A stretch of 64,000 bases of DNA from Isoetes taiwanensis (Eukaryota > Streptophyta > Lycopodiopsida > Isoetales > Isoetaceae), in contig JAJEKV010000002.1 of the NCBI GenBank assembly GCA_021234155.1, forward strand, positions 16,093,428-16,157,427. The letters are read 5' to 3'. How positions within the stretch are numbered: position 1 is the stretch's first letter; each line of letters opens with the position of its first letter. This document shows positions 10,328 through 20,189 of this stretch, in pieces. Made by a program: the position numbers and the translations under genes. The notes under the pieces are model-generated. The model was not told the origin of the DNA and made no database searches. It was given only the letters and a program-made list of their open reading frames with translations.

Positions 10328-11472
10328 ATGGCGGCCTCTCTGCAGTGCATGCTCGGTCTCAATTCTCAAAGCCACATTATAATTCCCAATGCATTGCGCC
10401 GGACAAATAATTCATGGGCTCATAGACAAAGAATTCAGATAAGGACACGGGCTGATTCAAATGCAGAACGCGGACCTCTTGTGGTTATTGAAAATTACGA
10501 AGCTTTTACAAAAAGTCTCTGCCGGGTACATAGATTTTCCTTTTCTTATCTTAGCTTATCTACCTTTCCACTCATATCTGAGCTTTTTGGCAGTCCCTTG
10601 CTGATCTTCGTTGCAGCTTCAAAGCCTCAACTTGAGAAGTAAGTTACTTCATTCTAATTCTGTGCAAGGGCTGAACGAGGCCAAAGGGTATTCTTATATT
10701 ATCAGGCCCAGGTATAATCAATTAGCTTCACGTTGCAATTGGTTTTCAGATTGGAAATTTATGTTTATGGAAGTTGGAATTGCAGGTACACCAGAAGATG
10801 CAGTTTACAGTTCGCTTTTTAAGCAAACTGTTGTTAAGCTAGGGCCAACTATTCCAGTCTTGGGTTGGGTGTTTCCTTGGGTTATCAATGCATTGCAGAA
10901 GCTTTTGGAGGTAACTAAAGGCTTTGGTATTAGAGAGGTTTCCCTACCTATATAATCTCCATTTTGAATTTTCATATTCATTTATAATTTCATTTATAAT
11001 CCGTTTATGAAGGGAAAATCGTCCGATCTCCTAGTGGCGTGTTTCCTAAGAAAGCAGACAAGATATATCATCATGGGATCCTAGATCATTTTCCCAAGTA
11101 AATTTTAGCATTGATATTTAATGGGCAATTTTTATTTTCTTGTTATATTTACTTCGGGCAAATATTTGAAGATGCTGAACCTATCTTTATGCCTGAATGT
11201 CTATTCGCCAGTCCTTTTGGTGCATTTCGATATCACAATCTAGTCATTGAAAGAGAGAGCTTTCCTGATGCTGAACTGGAGATAACAGCATGGACAAACG
11301 ACGACATTATGGGAGTTCGGCATAAAAAGTATAAGCATATTCAGGTATGCCTTGATCTATCTTATCACAAAGAATTGATAATACATATACTTTTATATAA
11401 TAATTCCTTGATTCTTAGGGTGTCCAATTCCATCCGGAGAGCATCATTTCAAAGAACAAGGAGGATATATGG
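10328..11472 (+). pseudogene. ASB: Anthranilate synthase beta subunit (glutamine amidotransferase), decayed
   Basis: The family supplies ammonia from glutamine to the alpha subunit for anthranilate synthesis, the first step of tryptophan biosynthesis in plastids. Exon 1 (10328-10518) encodes a plastid-transit-like leader and then PLVVIENYEAFT, matching the conserved VVIDNYDSFT start of the domain. An exon ending at 10711 carries RPKGILILSGPG; the next (10787-10911) has GTPEDA and QTVVKLGPTIPVLG; 11165-11344 has RYHNLVIE and RHKKYKHIQ; 11420-11472 has GVQFHPESI with the catalytic His and Glu. Splice sites look normal at several junctions. The block with the nucleophilic Cys (GVCLG in active enzymes), just after PVLG, is disrupted by small indels, and the segment between exon 1 and RPKG is unclear. 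The last exon ends at a donor with no downstream exon found. A true pseudogene is likely; consensus indels could explain part of the damage. Confidence 0.7.
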
Positions 11473-11546
11473 GTAAGTTTCATATCTATGATCTTGTAAC
11501 CATGAAAATGCACATATAACACATACAACTGGAATTAATAATGCAT

Positions 11547-11602
11547 ATTGATATTGATATTGATATTGATATTATTATCATCATCATCATTATTATTATT
11601 AT
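11547..11602. repeat. (ATTGAT)n / (ATC)n / (ATT)n microsatellite
   Basis: Simple repeats directly outside the left end of the TIR element. A second ATT/ATC tract at 14420-14473 precedes a similar TACAAGAAA motif, suggesting that related elements insert into or carry such tracts. Confidence 0.9.
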
Positions 11603-11619
11603 CATTACAAGAAATTTAT

Positions 11620-11643
11620 CGCGGCGGCCTTGCGGCCGCCGCG
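11620..11643. other. Perfect GC hairpin at the left end of the TIR element
   Basis: CGCGGCGGCC (11620-11629), a 4-base loop, then its exact complement (11634-11643). It is a 10-bp all-GC stem in AT-rich surroundings, directly subterminal to the TIR. Subterminal GC hairpins can be transposase-binding or fold-back features; its role here is unknown. Confidence 0.9.
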
Positions 11644-14400
11644 AACATTTCTCTTCTCCAACCCGCTGCAAAAGAAGTTTTGTGCTAAGTTGGATAGATC
11701 TCAATTCTGAACATCCTTGAGATGCGAAAGAACATGCAGGAATTGAACCTGCACTATTGCCATTTGTTTTGCGCCCGTTGGATAGATAAGTGCTATAACT
11801 GACTACCATTTGGATTCCCATTATTCTCTGCCTCCTCTCTTCTTTTCATTTATTTTATTTTATTTTATTTTTGCATCCGACGATAGTCAGCGGGTTTTGG
11901 GCATTGGATGGGGTCAACCATTACCAATAGCTTGACCACTAAGTTGTTATTGCGATGGATGTTCAGTAGGCACAGGCAATCATGCATAACAAAAATAATA
12001 TACTCAGTATTTATGCATGTTCTATCAGTTGAATCAAAACAACGAGATGCTCAAATACAACATGAAGCAATTTGCAAAACTTCTAAATGCAACTATATTT
12101 AACTCAACTATAGTGGAACAATAGAGGAGTTTTCTGCAGTCACATTTTATCAACAATACTTGTCTTGCATGGGTTGTGCTTTTTCTAGGTTTTTGTGGGC
12201 CTTCTAATTTGCGGCAAATTTATTGCTAATTTATGAGGGCATATTTACTTTAAACCACATTAGAAGCCATTTCAAAAAGCTAATGAAGTATCTAGGTTTA
12301 ATAATTCAGGCTACAAAGTGGCACTATTTATCGTGCTGTTGAATGCCAAAGCATATCCACAAAACTCTATAGCACAAGCACATTATAGTTTTTAGCTTTC
12401 TAAAATCAATTAAGATGGCATCTCCTTCTCAATTTTGCAAGGCTCTTGTTTTTTTCTCTAACACTATTCTATTGTGTTAGACAGCACGTCAAAAAATATG
12501 ATGTGCTACTTAGACAACAAAACACTAATAGTCTAGCTAGAGTGCCATTTACCACACAAATATGTAGATGTGTCTTGGAAAATTGGAGCTTTCCATCAAA
12601 GGGCAAGTGATTTTGCCAGAGAAGAAACTTCTACAATAGGATATAGAAAGTTAATTGGTATTCTGGCTCTGCCAGTGTACCACAAACAACCTGCACGAGA
12701 AATCTGGGTAAATAAACTAATATTGAACAAAATCAAAATGTACATTGCATATATTATGGCACAACTTAGTCTACATATGACAATTAAAACAACATAAAAA
12801 ATCAGTTTTGAGAGATGGGATTCAGAATTCTGGACTTGCTCAAGCTATTGGAAATTCATCCAGCATTTGCACATCTTCTTATGCAAAAACAAAGGACGTT
12901 TAAAATGGGCCTTGAGCATCAGCTGTGGCTTCAGAGATATCACATCTTGCTTTATTCTTGAGATCAAGTATCACTATTGAGGATTTGAGATTGAATAAAA
13001 TTTTCTCTGGAAAAAGATGTTCGTTATATGCATGAGAGAAACCCAAATGTTCAAAAGAAAAATGCTTTGACATAATAGGTAATACCTCTTTCAAACTCTG
13101 GTGAGTGGGTTTCTAAAGTGAGTGGGTTTCTGAAGAGGAAACACTTGGGAAGCTAGTGTCAAGCCCGCACGTGGTTTCATACAATCCATTTTATGAAACT
13201 TCAGCTCACCATTTATAAGCTCATATTATACATAAACAACAAAGTTTACGTTAACGTTGTAAATGATGTTGTTGTATGCATTAACCACTCCTTCATGTTT
13301 ATAGGCTTTGGACTGATATGTATGTAAAGTGATCAGGATATCGACACTAAACCGGCATTATAACACTGCCAGAGAATCAAGATCTCCATAAAGAATCACC
13401 TAAAGAAATTTTACATAAGAAATAAGCCTTACCTAAGAAAACCGTGTGGTGGTCAGTCTCAGACTTGTCCCAACGAAAACAATTTGATTTCTGCCAAAGA
13501 TTGTCGAGACCTGAAATCGGAAGTTTGCAACTAAGTTCATGTGGATTGCCCCACAGAAGAGATCTTACTTGAATTTTCAAAGGGGGTTAACAAAGTTACG
13601 ATGTTAACTCGTTCATAAGGAATATATCAAACAACTCACCTGGAAAACATGAGTAGACGCACCACCAGATATAGGTCGAGAATTTTTAATCTTAGATAAC
13701 TGCCGAAGGGACTTTGTAACAATGCCTTGAAATCAATAAGTAAATTGTCGATTGGAAATAGGCATTGAGAATTGCTCCAAGATGCCATCAAAATTAACAA
13801 AAGAATTTCTAGTCCTGCGGAGTTTGATTCGCTCCAGCGGAGTTCTGTGCCAGATTTAAACCAAAGAACCTTAAATCAGAAGAGAAAATTTACCATATGT
13901 TCAATTTCGGGGCTTTTTTAGGTTGCCCGCAAATCCGGTGGTGATTCTGCTAGAGCGGAAATTAGCCAGTAAAGCCGGCAAGCAGGAAATACCCAACATA
14001 AATCGAAGCCTATGCTAGCCGGATCCCTAGAGCATCTTCATCCTCACCTGTAAAATACTAAGCAGATCAAGGCAGCCCTTTCTTCAAGGCGAAGGAGGAG
14101 CTGTCATGGAAAGCACAGGGCGCAGAACAGTCCCATCGATTATAGGCGCCCAAGAATCGAATAGAAATCACAGGCTTTGCTTCCAAGCAAAGCTTCCACC
14201 GGAAGATCAAAACCTGGCGCCTTAATATAAGACGAAACAGCCTACTATGGATGACCATCAGATTCTATCTGCGGCAGACCCACCTGCCCACCGGAACAGG
14301 GCAGAACAGGGCCGCCCTTTTTTTCTTCGATTTCATTTTCTCTAGTTTTTTTCTTTACCTATTTTTTCCTTCCGGAAAGAATATGCCGAAAGAATCGTGC
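11644..14400. other. Interior of the TIR element, no gene recognised
   Basis: About 2.8 kb without a recognisable coding region on either strand. Short open frames (for example near 12570-12797 and 12900-13094) lack domain signals. A more GC-rich patch lies near 14030-14310. Confidence 0.4.
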
Positions 14401-14419
14401 CCTTGAGGTTTATATATGT

Positions 14420-14473
14420 TAAGATTATTATCATTATCATTATTATTATTATTACTACTATTATTATTATTAC
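14420..14473. repeat. (ATT)n / (ATC)n microsatellite
   Basis: Trinucleotide tract immediately before the motif TTACAAGAAAATTATCACGG, as at the left end of the surrounding element. Confidence 0.85.
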
Positions 14474-15181
14474 AAGAAAATTATCACGGTGGCCAATACG
14501 TCTATTTACAAACTTGATGTCAGTTCTAAATCCAAGTATTATGGAGCACATTTCAATATCATGAAAAGTTTCAATTCAAACTTTAACAAGAAAGAATGTA
14601 GCTGAAAAGACCAATCCTTTTGTTCCATTGCTTCATAAAAAAACAACAATATTATTTGCACAACACCCTATAGGATAGTAAAGCAAGTTAATTATAGAAT
14701 TTCTCTCTTGCCTCAAACTACATTGCCTCAAGGTGCTTCGTTGGTGTCATTTGGATATAAATGCATATATACCCACATTTTATAGACCATGTTGTCATCA
14801 TTGATTTGCATGTTTCTTGTTGGGCGGCTAAGGTGATGACATCTACAGAAGAGGTTGCTATAATGAGGTGGACAGAATGAAAAAATGTATTCAAAGTATC
14901 ATGCCCAGTGTCTTTCAATTAGAGTCATGGCGTCTTGGTACGCATCAATTGTCAGATATATAGAGTATGACAACAACGCTATAGCCTGGCAAGTTTATGA
15001 TAACATGCAGTATGATGACATGCAATCCCTATAGTCCATTTTCAGGGGAAATGAATGTTATTAATAACACCAAGCGTTTCTTAGACCATTGAGGCATTGC
15101 ATTAACCGATCGGACGTTAATAGTGTGTCCAATCTTACATGTTTGGAATCGAAGAAATGCCGCCGCGATAAATTTCTTGTA

Positions 15182-15769
15182 TACATCTAAGGCAATTACA
15201 TTGCCTTATATTTAAGGCAATTACATCACTCGAAGAATTAAACACATGGGCAAAATAATATCTACGATTCACATCGATTAACAATGTTGGTGGACCACAC
15301 AATTAGCTTAGAAATGGTATACCGCCATTTTTGTTTCAATATCAACACCTACATACTTGAACCTTTTCTTTTTGTAGTTTCACCTATATCAGACAAAGAA
15401 ATGAGTATAGGACTCCCCCTTGCATATCTTTATGTTAGCTCTTTCTGATATGACAAATGTCACTAGAAAAGAAAAGGGATGTTAGAGTCAGCCATAGCGT
15501 CAGATCGATATTTTTAATGTTTTTTGAAGTGAAAACAATGTTCTGAAGTTAATAGCAACAAATATGTGTGAGCTACTTCTTTGCTGCAAATTCTGATGCT
15601 ATGTCTGACTCCATGGATGGCATTTTACCATTTAATCAAGCTTTTGCTATAGCTGACGCTAGAACTGATGCATAGACTAATGCACTATGAGTTAGCGACA
15701 TGTTAGCATCTGGTTCAAACATACATGCCATTTGACCCTAGTTCTTACGTTATCATTGAAGCCATGTGT
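15182..15769. other. No gene recognised
   Basis: AT-rich unassigned sequence. A short duplication containing AAGGCAATTACAT occurs at 15188-15225. Confidence 0.3.
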
Positions 15770-16060
15770 GACCTTAATATTGTCATTAAATCTAACTCTA
15801 GACTTGACTCAATGTCTGACTTTAATGATGACTCTAATTCTGACTCTATGTCTCTGTCACTATCTTTGGTTGTAATCCTGACTCTACCATTGATTCTATA
15901 TTTGATGCTAATATTGTCTCTATGTCTATTGTCTCTATGTCTCATGTTAACATGTGAGCTAGCTCCTGTTATGTATGTTATCATTGACTCTAAAACATAG
16001 TTTTGTTAATATGACTCTACATAATATCTGATCCTTCATTGACTCTAAGTCCAAGTCTAA
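15770..16060. repeat. Degenerate TCTGACTCTAATG-type minisatellite
   Basis: Loose tandem repetition of GACTCTA and TGACTCTAAT blocks. Open frames on both strands (Ser/Asp-rich one way, Leu-rich the other) follow from the repetition and are not genes. Confidence 0.6.
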
Positions 16061-16321
16061 CTCATATAATATGCATTTTAACTAATCTTGCACTTTCATA
16101 TTCATTGTAAATTGTTTTGAATTATACTTCAATACATAAAGATACTAAAAGAGCCATTTGCCATCTATACAAAGGACTAGAGCAGAGCCCATAGATTTGC
16201 ACAATCTCGTAACAATGGCTGTCATTATACTCCATATGAATGGGACTATTTATCTCTATGAATTTAACTGAAATTACTCTTTCAGTAATAGCACCTGGGC
16301 CTTTGGTCTTGTGGTAACACA

Positions 16322-16490
16322 TTTTTTTTTTTTTGAAGGACGTCAGACTTTATTAATAACACTCCAACATAATACACAGTACAATGCAGAGACATGAATA
16401 AAAAACCCAGCGGATAATCAGATCCAACTGAGCAGGGCCACCCGTCTAAGCATGACAATAAAATGCAGTTCACACTATTTTCCTCTCCTA
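16322..16490 (-). mobile_element. LINE 3' end with poly(A) tail
   Basis: On the minus strand the sequence ends ...TTATTAATAAAGTCTGACGTC and then a 12-14-base poly(A), seen as poly(T) from 16322. An AATAAA signal lies just before the tail and GGGTTTTTTATTC occurs upstream, as in 3' ends of plant L1 elements. It is 5' truncated with no coding part left. The tail differs from the pentanucleotide-tailed LINEs nearby, so it belongs to another family. Confidence 0.5.
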
Positions 16491-17730
16491 CAAAGAGAAG
16501 AATAATATATAATTATATTTTTTTTTAAAAGTTACTTTAACCAGGTCGAACTTCCACATCCATACATTAGTCTTATGACAACTAAATCTTAGATTTGAAA
16601 CCATGCCGAGTCGCACTATTGTAGTCGTCCCATTGCCATTGTGGACGTTAAAATAATATCTATCATAAACTAAGAAAGATCTATTATAAAAATAATGCGT
16701 TGAGCAGGATTTGCGATATGACATCCAACTCGGCCTCTTCTATTTCATCATTATCGTCAGCAAAGGGAGTCGCAACACAAGTCTCTCTAGTTTATTTTCT
16801 TTGTCATTCTCCTCATCAAAGTAATCATCAAGAATCTGATATTCTAGCTAATGCATTGGAGACTTCAGCTGAAAAACTCGACAGTCGTCTTCTTGAGAAT
16901 CATACTCGCGGATTGATGATTTCTTCAACTGAATCAACCCATTCCAACTCATCAAGTGGGAAAGCGGGAGTCTATCAAATGATGACTCTTAAGTGTCAGT
17001 ATCACTGAGGACAATCATGACAATAACTCTCTGAGAACTTATTGTGAAGGACCCACTATCTTGTACTTGTAGGTCAAAGAAGCTGGTGGGGATAGTCCTC
17101 TGAAAGCATAAATAAAGTTTCACAATTTCGACTTCCATCATGGAGATATCTTCTGCATTAATTTTCTTTTATGAAATCCATCTAGAAAACTTTCGAAGTG
17201 ATTGCCTGTACGAAGGCTAAAAGACAATTTCAGCATCACGAGGAAGAAAATGCTGCATCCGCACACATGGTACATTAGTTTGTATGCATGAGAACCAATT
17301 GTGTAATGTAACACAATAACTCTACCAATGATTCAAGGAATATTCCATCAAATATTCCTTGCACTACACCTAGACCCTCCATTGATTTGATGGGGTCAAA
17401 TTGCATTTCTGCATTATTGACATAAGTCAATCTACTTTCAACACTCTTTATGCGCACATGTATATGCTCCACCACCTTAGCAAATGGATACAACTATGAA
17501 TACCGCTATAATTCCTACTCTCACTTCACACTCACAACACCCAAGCCATGATATCCACGAACAGAATATACCTGATGCATCTTACAGGTCCATTACGAGA
17601 ATCGAATCGATCTTGACTATCAGATCAATATTCTCGAAGGACAAGTGCATGCATTGCTATATGGATTGCATGCAGTTTTAAGCCACTGGATTTGTTTTTT
17701 ATTGCATGAGTCTTCACTAGCCTCTCATAT
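16491..17730. other. No gene recognised
   Basis: Weak open frames at 16700-17008 (plus) and 17275-17493 (minus) show no domain I can name. The region may hold old retroelement sequence. Confidence 0.3.
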
Positions 17731-17734
17731 TGAT

Positions 17735-18338
17735 GTTTCTTCTTCCTGTTCTTGCACTTGCCATGGCTGAATCTCCTCAGCGTTTGAAACGATGTTGGAA
17801 AGAGCATTGCACTACATGGTTTGCCCGTTGGGCTGTGCAACCAGAGCACTGCCTGATGCTTGCCAGTTCTGATCCTGAGCTTTTGCAACAATATCTTAAT
17901 GGTCGTTTTTCTCAAAAGATATGGGACGCAGTTACTTTGGCCCAAGTGAAAACTGGTCATTATCATGCACACATAAATCCCACTTTGGCACCAGGGCCCC
18001 AAGCTTATTTGCTTGCTTCATTGTCCAGGAACAAGCTTGTAGCTATTGCATCAATTCGCACGGGGTCCCACAGGCTACGGATTGAGACAGGTAGATGGGA
18101 GCGGCCGCAATTGCCGCGAGAAGCGAGACTATGTGCCTGTTGCCAGTTACAGGTTATTGAAGATGAAAGCCATACTCTTCTGAGTTGCCCTGCTTTTGAG
18201 ATAGTCCGGAATCATTTTTCGACCTTAGCATTCCATTCCACGCTTCCACAACTTCTCAGCGCACCATCTGTGCATGACTTGGCATTATACATACTTGAGG
18301 TTCTAGATAAACGTCTGCAATTACTGAGCCCTCAGTAG
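17735..18338 (+). pseudogene. LINE ORF2 C-terminal part with CCHC-type zinc motif
   Basis: About 200 residues remain open to the stop at 18338. Landmarks shared with the second copy are PQRLKRCW near the start, HINPTL, SIRTGSHRLRIETGRW, and a Cys/His block CACCQLQVIEDESHTLLSC with CX2C...H...C spacing. This is the tail region beyond the reverse transcriptase domain, probably nucleic-acid binding during target-primed reverse transcription. The endonuclease and RT domains are missing because the copy is 5' truncated, so it is inactive. Confidence 0.75.
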
Positions 18339-18374
18339 TCATTATCTAAGCTTGTCTAGTATCGTCATTACTGC

Positions 18375-18399
18375 AAAGGTTTTTCCCTTGAAAACCTTT
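18375..18399 (+). other. LINE 3'-UTR hairpin
   Basis: AAAGGTTTT (18375-18383), a 7-base loop, then AAAACCTTT (18391-18399), a perfect 9-bp stem. The related LINE has the same feature at 22406-22424 on the minus strand with 6 bp kept and a 7-base loop. This could be the RNA structure its reverse transcriptase binds. Confidence 0.7.
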
Positions 18400-18522
18400 C
18401 GAGGCAGGGGTTTTTTAATCCTAGTAGTAATGATTGTACTAGCCCATTGTATGGGTCCCATGACCTATTGGTCTCCGTGGACGTTAAAAAAACTATTCTA
18501 TTCTATTCTATTCTATTCTCAA

Positions 18523-18925
18523 CAGTTTCATTATTTCCTTCTTGATCTCGCTTGAAATTATGTATATGCATATTGTATCATTTACTGTTGTTTTGCATGG
18601 CACATATAATGAGCCTACATGTCATAATTGTTTCTATGACGCTGCGCACATGATCAACCCCTTCATTTTGGATATTTTTCGCATGTTGAATTAATTATAC
18701 TATGATGATCATGTTATATTTGGTAGCAACAATGATTTTTGAGCTGCTGGATTGACCTAAAATTGGTTGAGACTTTGGCTTAGTCAACTATCCTACATCA
18801 ACCAAATCCATTCCAAATGAACAGTGGCTTGTATTAAACCATTGTAAAGAAAATGTCATAAAACAAAAGTTACTAGAGTTCTTCGGTCTTGTGCCAAATC
18901 AAGTTTGGTTGATCAACCCATTTTC
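18523..18925. other. Possible LTR remnant
   Basis: Unassigned sequence directly 5' of a primer-binding-site-like motif at 18931. It could be the end of a retrotransposon LTR, but no second LTR copy was seen. Confidence 0.3.
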
Positions 18926-18930
18926 TGCTT

Positions 18931-18945
18931 GGTATCAAAGTCATG
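18931..18945 (+). other. Primer-binding-site-like motif (initiator tRNA-Met)
   Basis: TTGGTATCAAAGTCATGG resembles TGGTATCAGAGC, the usual plant retrotransposon primer site complementary to the 3' end of initiator tRNA-Met, with one mismatch in the core. It suggests the start of an internal region of a decayed LTR element. No gag or pol follows. Confidence 0.4.
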
Positions 18946-19319
18946 GCAAGGCGATTTGGAGTGTTGTCTGAATGCAATCATATACGTCTTCAAAAGAGAA
19001 TCTAGATTTCAATTTCAGAAAAGTAAAAATCAAAATCATATTAGAAGTTGAAGACTTTTGGTACTTGTTTGATCGTGAATTGGAGATGATAATAGTGGTA
19101 ATTTTGCAATTGCAACTAGTACATCAGGTTCCACAGATGGTGATGGAAATGGTGCTACAACGTGCACAACAAGTGCTACTCTATATGGAAGAAGTTTAAG
19201 CTATGGGAGTAGGTTTGCGGCAACTATAATTAAAGCAGCACATAAATTAAACTAAATAGAATTGGCCTACGGTTCTTCTGAATTTAAGAGGAATGATCCG
19301 AAAGGCAGATGTAGAGAAA
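18946..19319. other. No gene recognised
   Basis: Short open frames without domains; possibly remains of the LTR element whose primer site lies at 18931. Confidence 0.3.
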
Positions 19320-19775
19320 GCTTAGATGAATGCAATAAGGTGTTGGAAGTTGTGGATATGTCACGCTTGTGTCGTGAAGAAGGGTACAAGATATGGAAAG
19401 AGAACACTAGCTAAGGGACATTGGAGGATGTATGTTGACAAAGTGATCTCAGGGTATCAAGCCAGGGCGTTCCGTTCTGTGTATAAATTGCTCTTATATT
19501 CTAAAATCTTGCCTCCGTCTAATAGATGGAATCTTTAGGTCCTTCAGCCACAGTGGAAAAGTATTTGGACATGGGTATGGGATAAATTGCTTCATCCCAA
19601 AGTGGCAATTTTGTGGTAGCAAGTGATCCATAGATGCCTTAGAGTCAACATGCTAGTCCATAAAATTGATGGTCTCATTTCAGAGCTCTGTCCTTTATGT
19701 AAGCACAGGGTTGAGAGTATTGAGCATTATTTTTTCTTGTGTGAGCAGCTTCGGCAGGCATGGTCTTAGTTGTTA
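19320..19775 (+). pseudogene. L1-type LINE remnant: reverse-transcriptase zinc-binding domain
   Basis: With frame changes and stops, the plus strand gives WDKLLHPKV near 19580, then HRCLRVNMLVHK, CPLCKHRVESIEHYFF and CEQLRQAW near 19680-19765. This is the pattern of the zf-RVT domain at the C-terminus of plant L1 ORF2, including its Cys/His set. The piece has no poly(A) tail nearby and is clearly dead. Confidence 0.65.
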
Positions 19776-20189
19776 CTCCGATTTCGTACGTTTCGATCTA
19801 GCCAATAAGTTCTGCTTACTATCTATCCTGATGCATGGCACAAATTGCAGAAACGAGCTTTTCATCTTGCGTGTGGCTGGCTTTTATGGTCGATCTAGAA
19901 GAGAAGGAGCCTATTTATCTTTACGGGCGTGGATACTGCAAATGAGATTCTTCTTCAGTGGACACAACATAAAATTATTATGGCTTATAATTGTTCTTCT
20001 ATTGATCAAGAGAAGAAAGTACTGATTTGACATACTTACCTTCATATTTATTCTTATGCATAGATAAGTGGTTGTGCTCAGTTGGATCAGTTTGTCCATT
20101 GGAGTTATAATCCTGTCTTTGCATTTTATGTTGTTATAATTTTGATTGGTAAATAAAGTTTCGTCCTTTAGACAGGGAAAATAAACTTT
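19776..20189. other. No gene recognised
   Basis: Partly open plus-strand frame (to 20025) after the zf-RVT remnant, perhaps further LINE sequence. Nothing identifiable. Confidence 0.3.

Larger units (their letters stand above)
11606..15181. mobile_element. Non-autonomous TIR element with 23-bp perfect inverted ends (CACTA-like)
   Basis: TACAAGAAATTTATCGCGGC continues to 11628 at the left end and is matched exactly by its complement at 15159-15181. The ends resemble CACTA/EnSpm termini, which begin CACTACAAGAAA; three bases farther out at the left read CAT and the right end is altered, so the outer ends have decayed. No transposase was recognised in the 3.6 kb. A related but diverged terminus (TTACAAGAAAATTATCACGG) occurs at 14470-14495, possibly a nested relative. 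The element lies just after the last recognised ASB exon, so it may have disrupted that gene. Confidence 0.55.
17733..18522 (+). mobile_element. 5'-truncated LINE with (TATTC)n tail
   Basis: The C-terminus of a LINE ORF2 protein (to 18338) is followed by a ~150-base 3' UTR and a tail of TATTC units. Protein and 3' UTR match the LINE at 22290-25245 on the other strand, which has a tail related to GAATGA/TCATTC units. Both 3' UTRs carry a GGTTTT-loop-AAAACC hairpin and a GTGGACGTTAAAA-type block just before the tail. Tails other than poly(A) and conserved 3' hairpins are known from LINEs whose reverse transcriptase recognises the RNA 3' end. Confidence 0.75.

Noticed and set aside
11725-11810. 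tRNA-like sequence with GGTTCAATTCC on the minus strand
   Set aside because: A T-arm-like hairpin exists, but no acceptable acceptor stem, D-arm or anticodon arm could be drawn.
15725-16000. 91-codon open frame
   Set aside because: It arises from a degenerate tandem repeat; both strands are open for the same reason.
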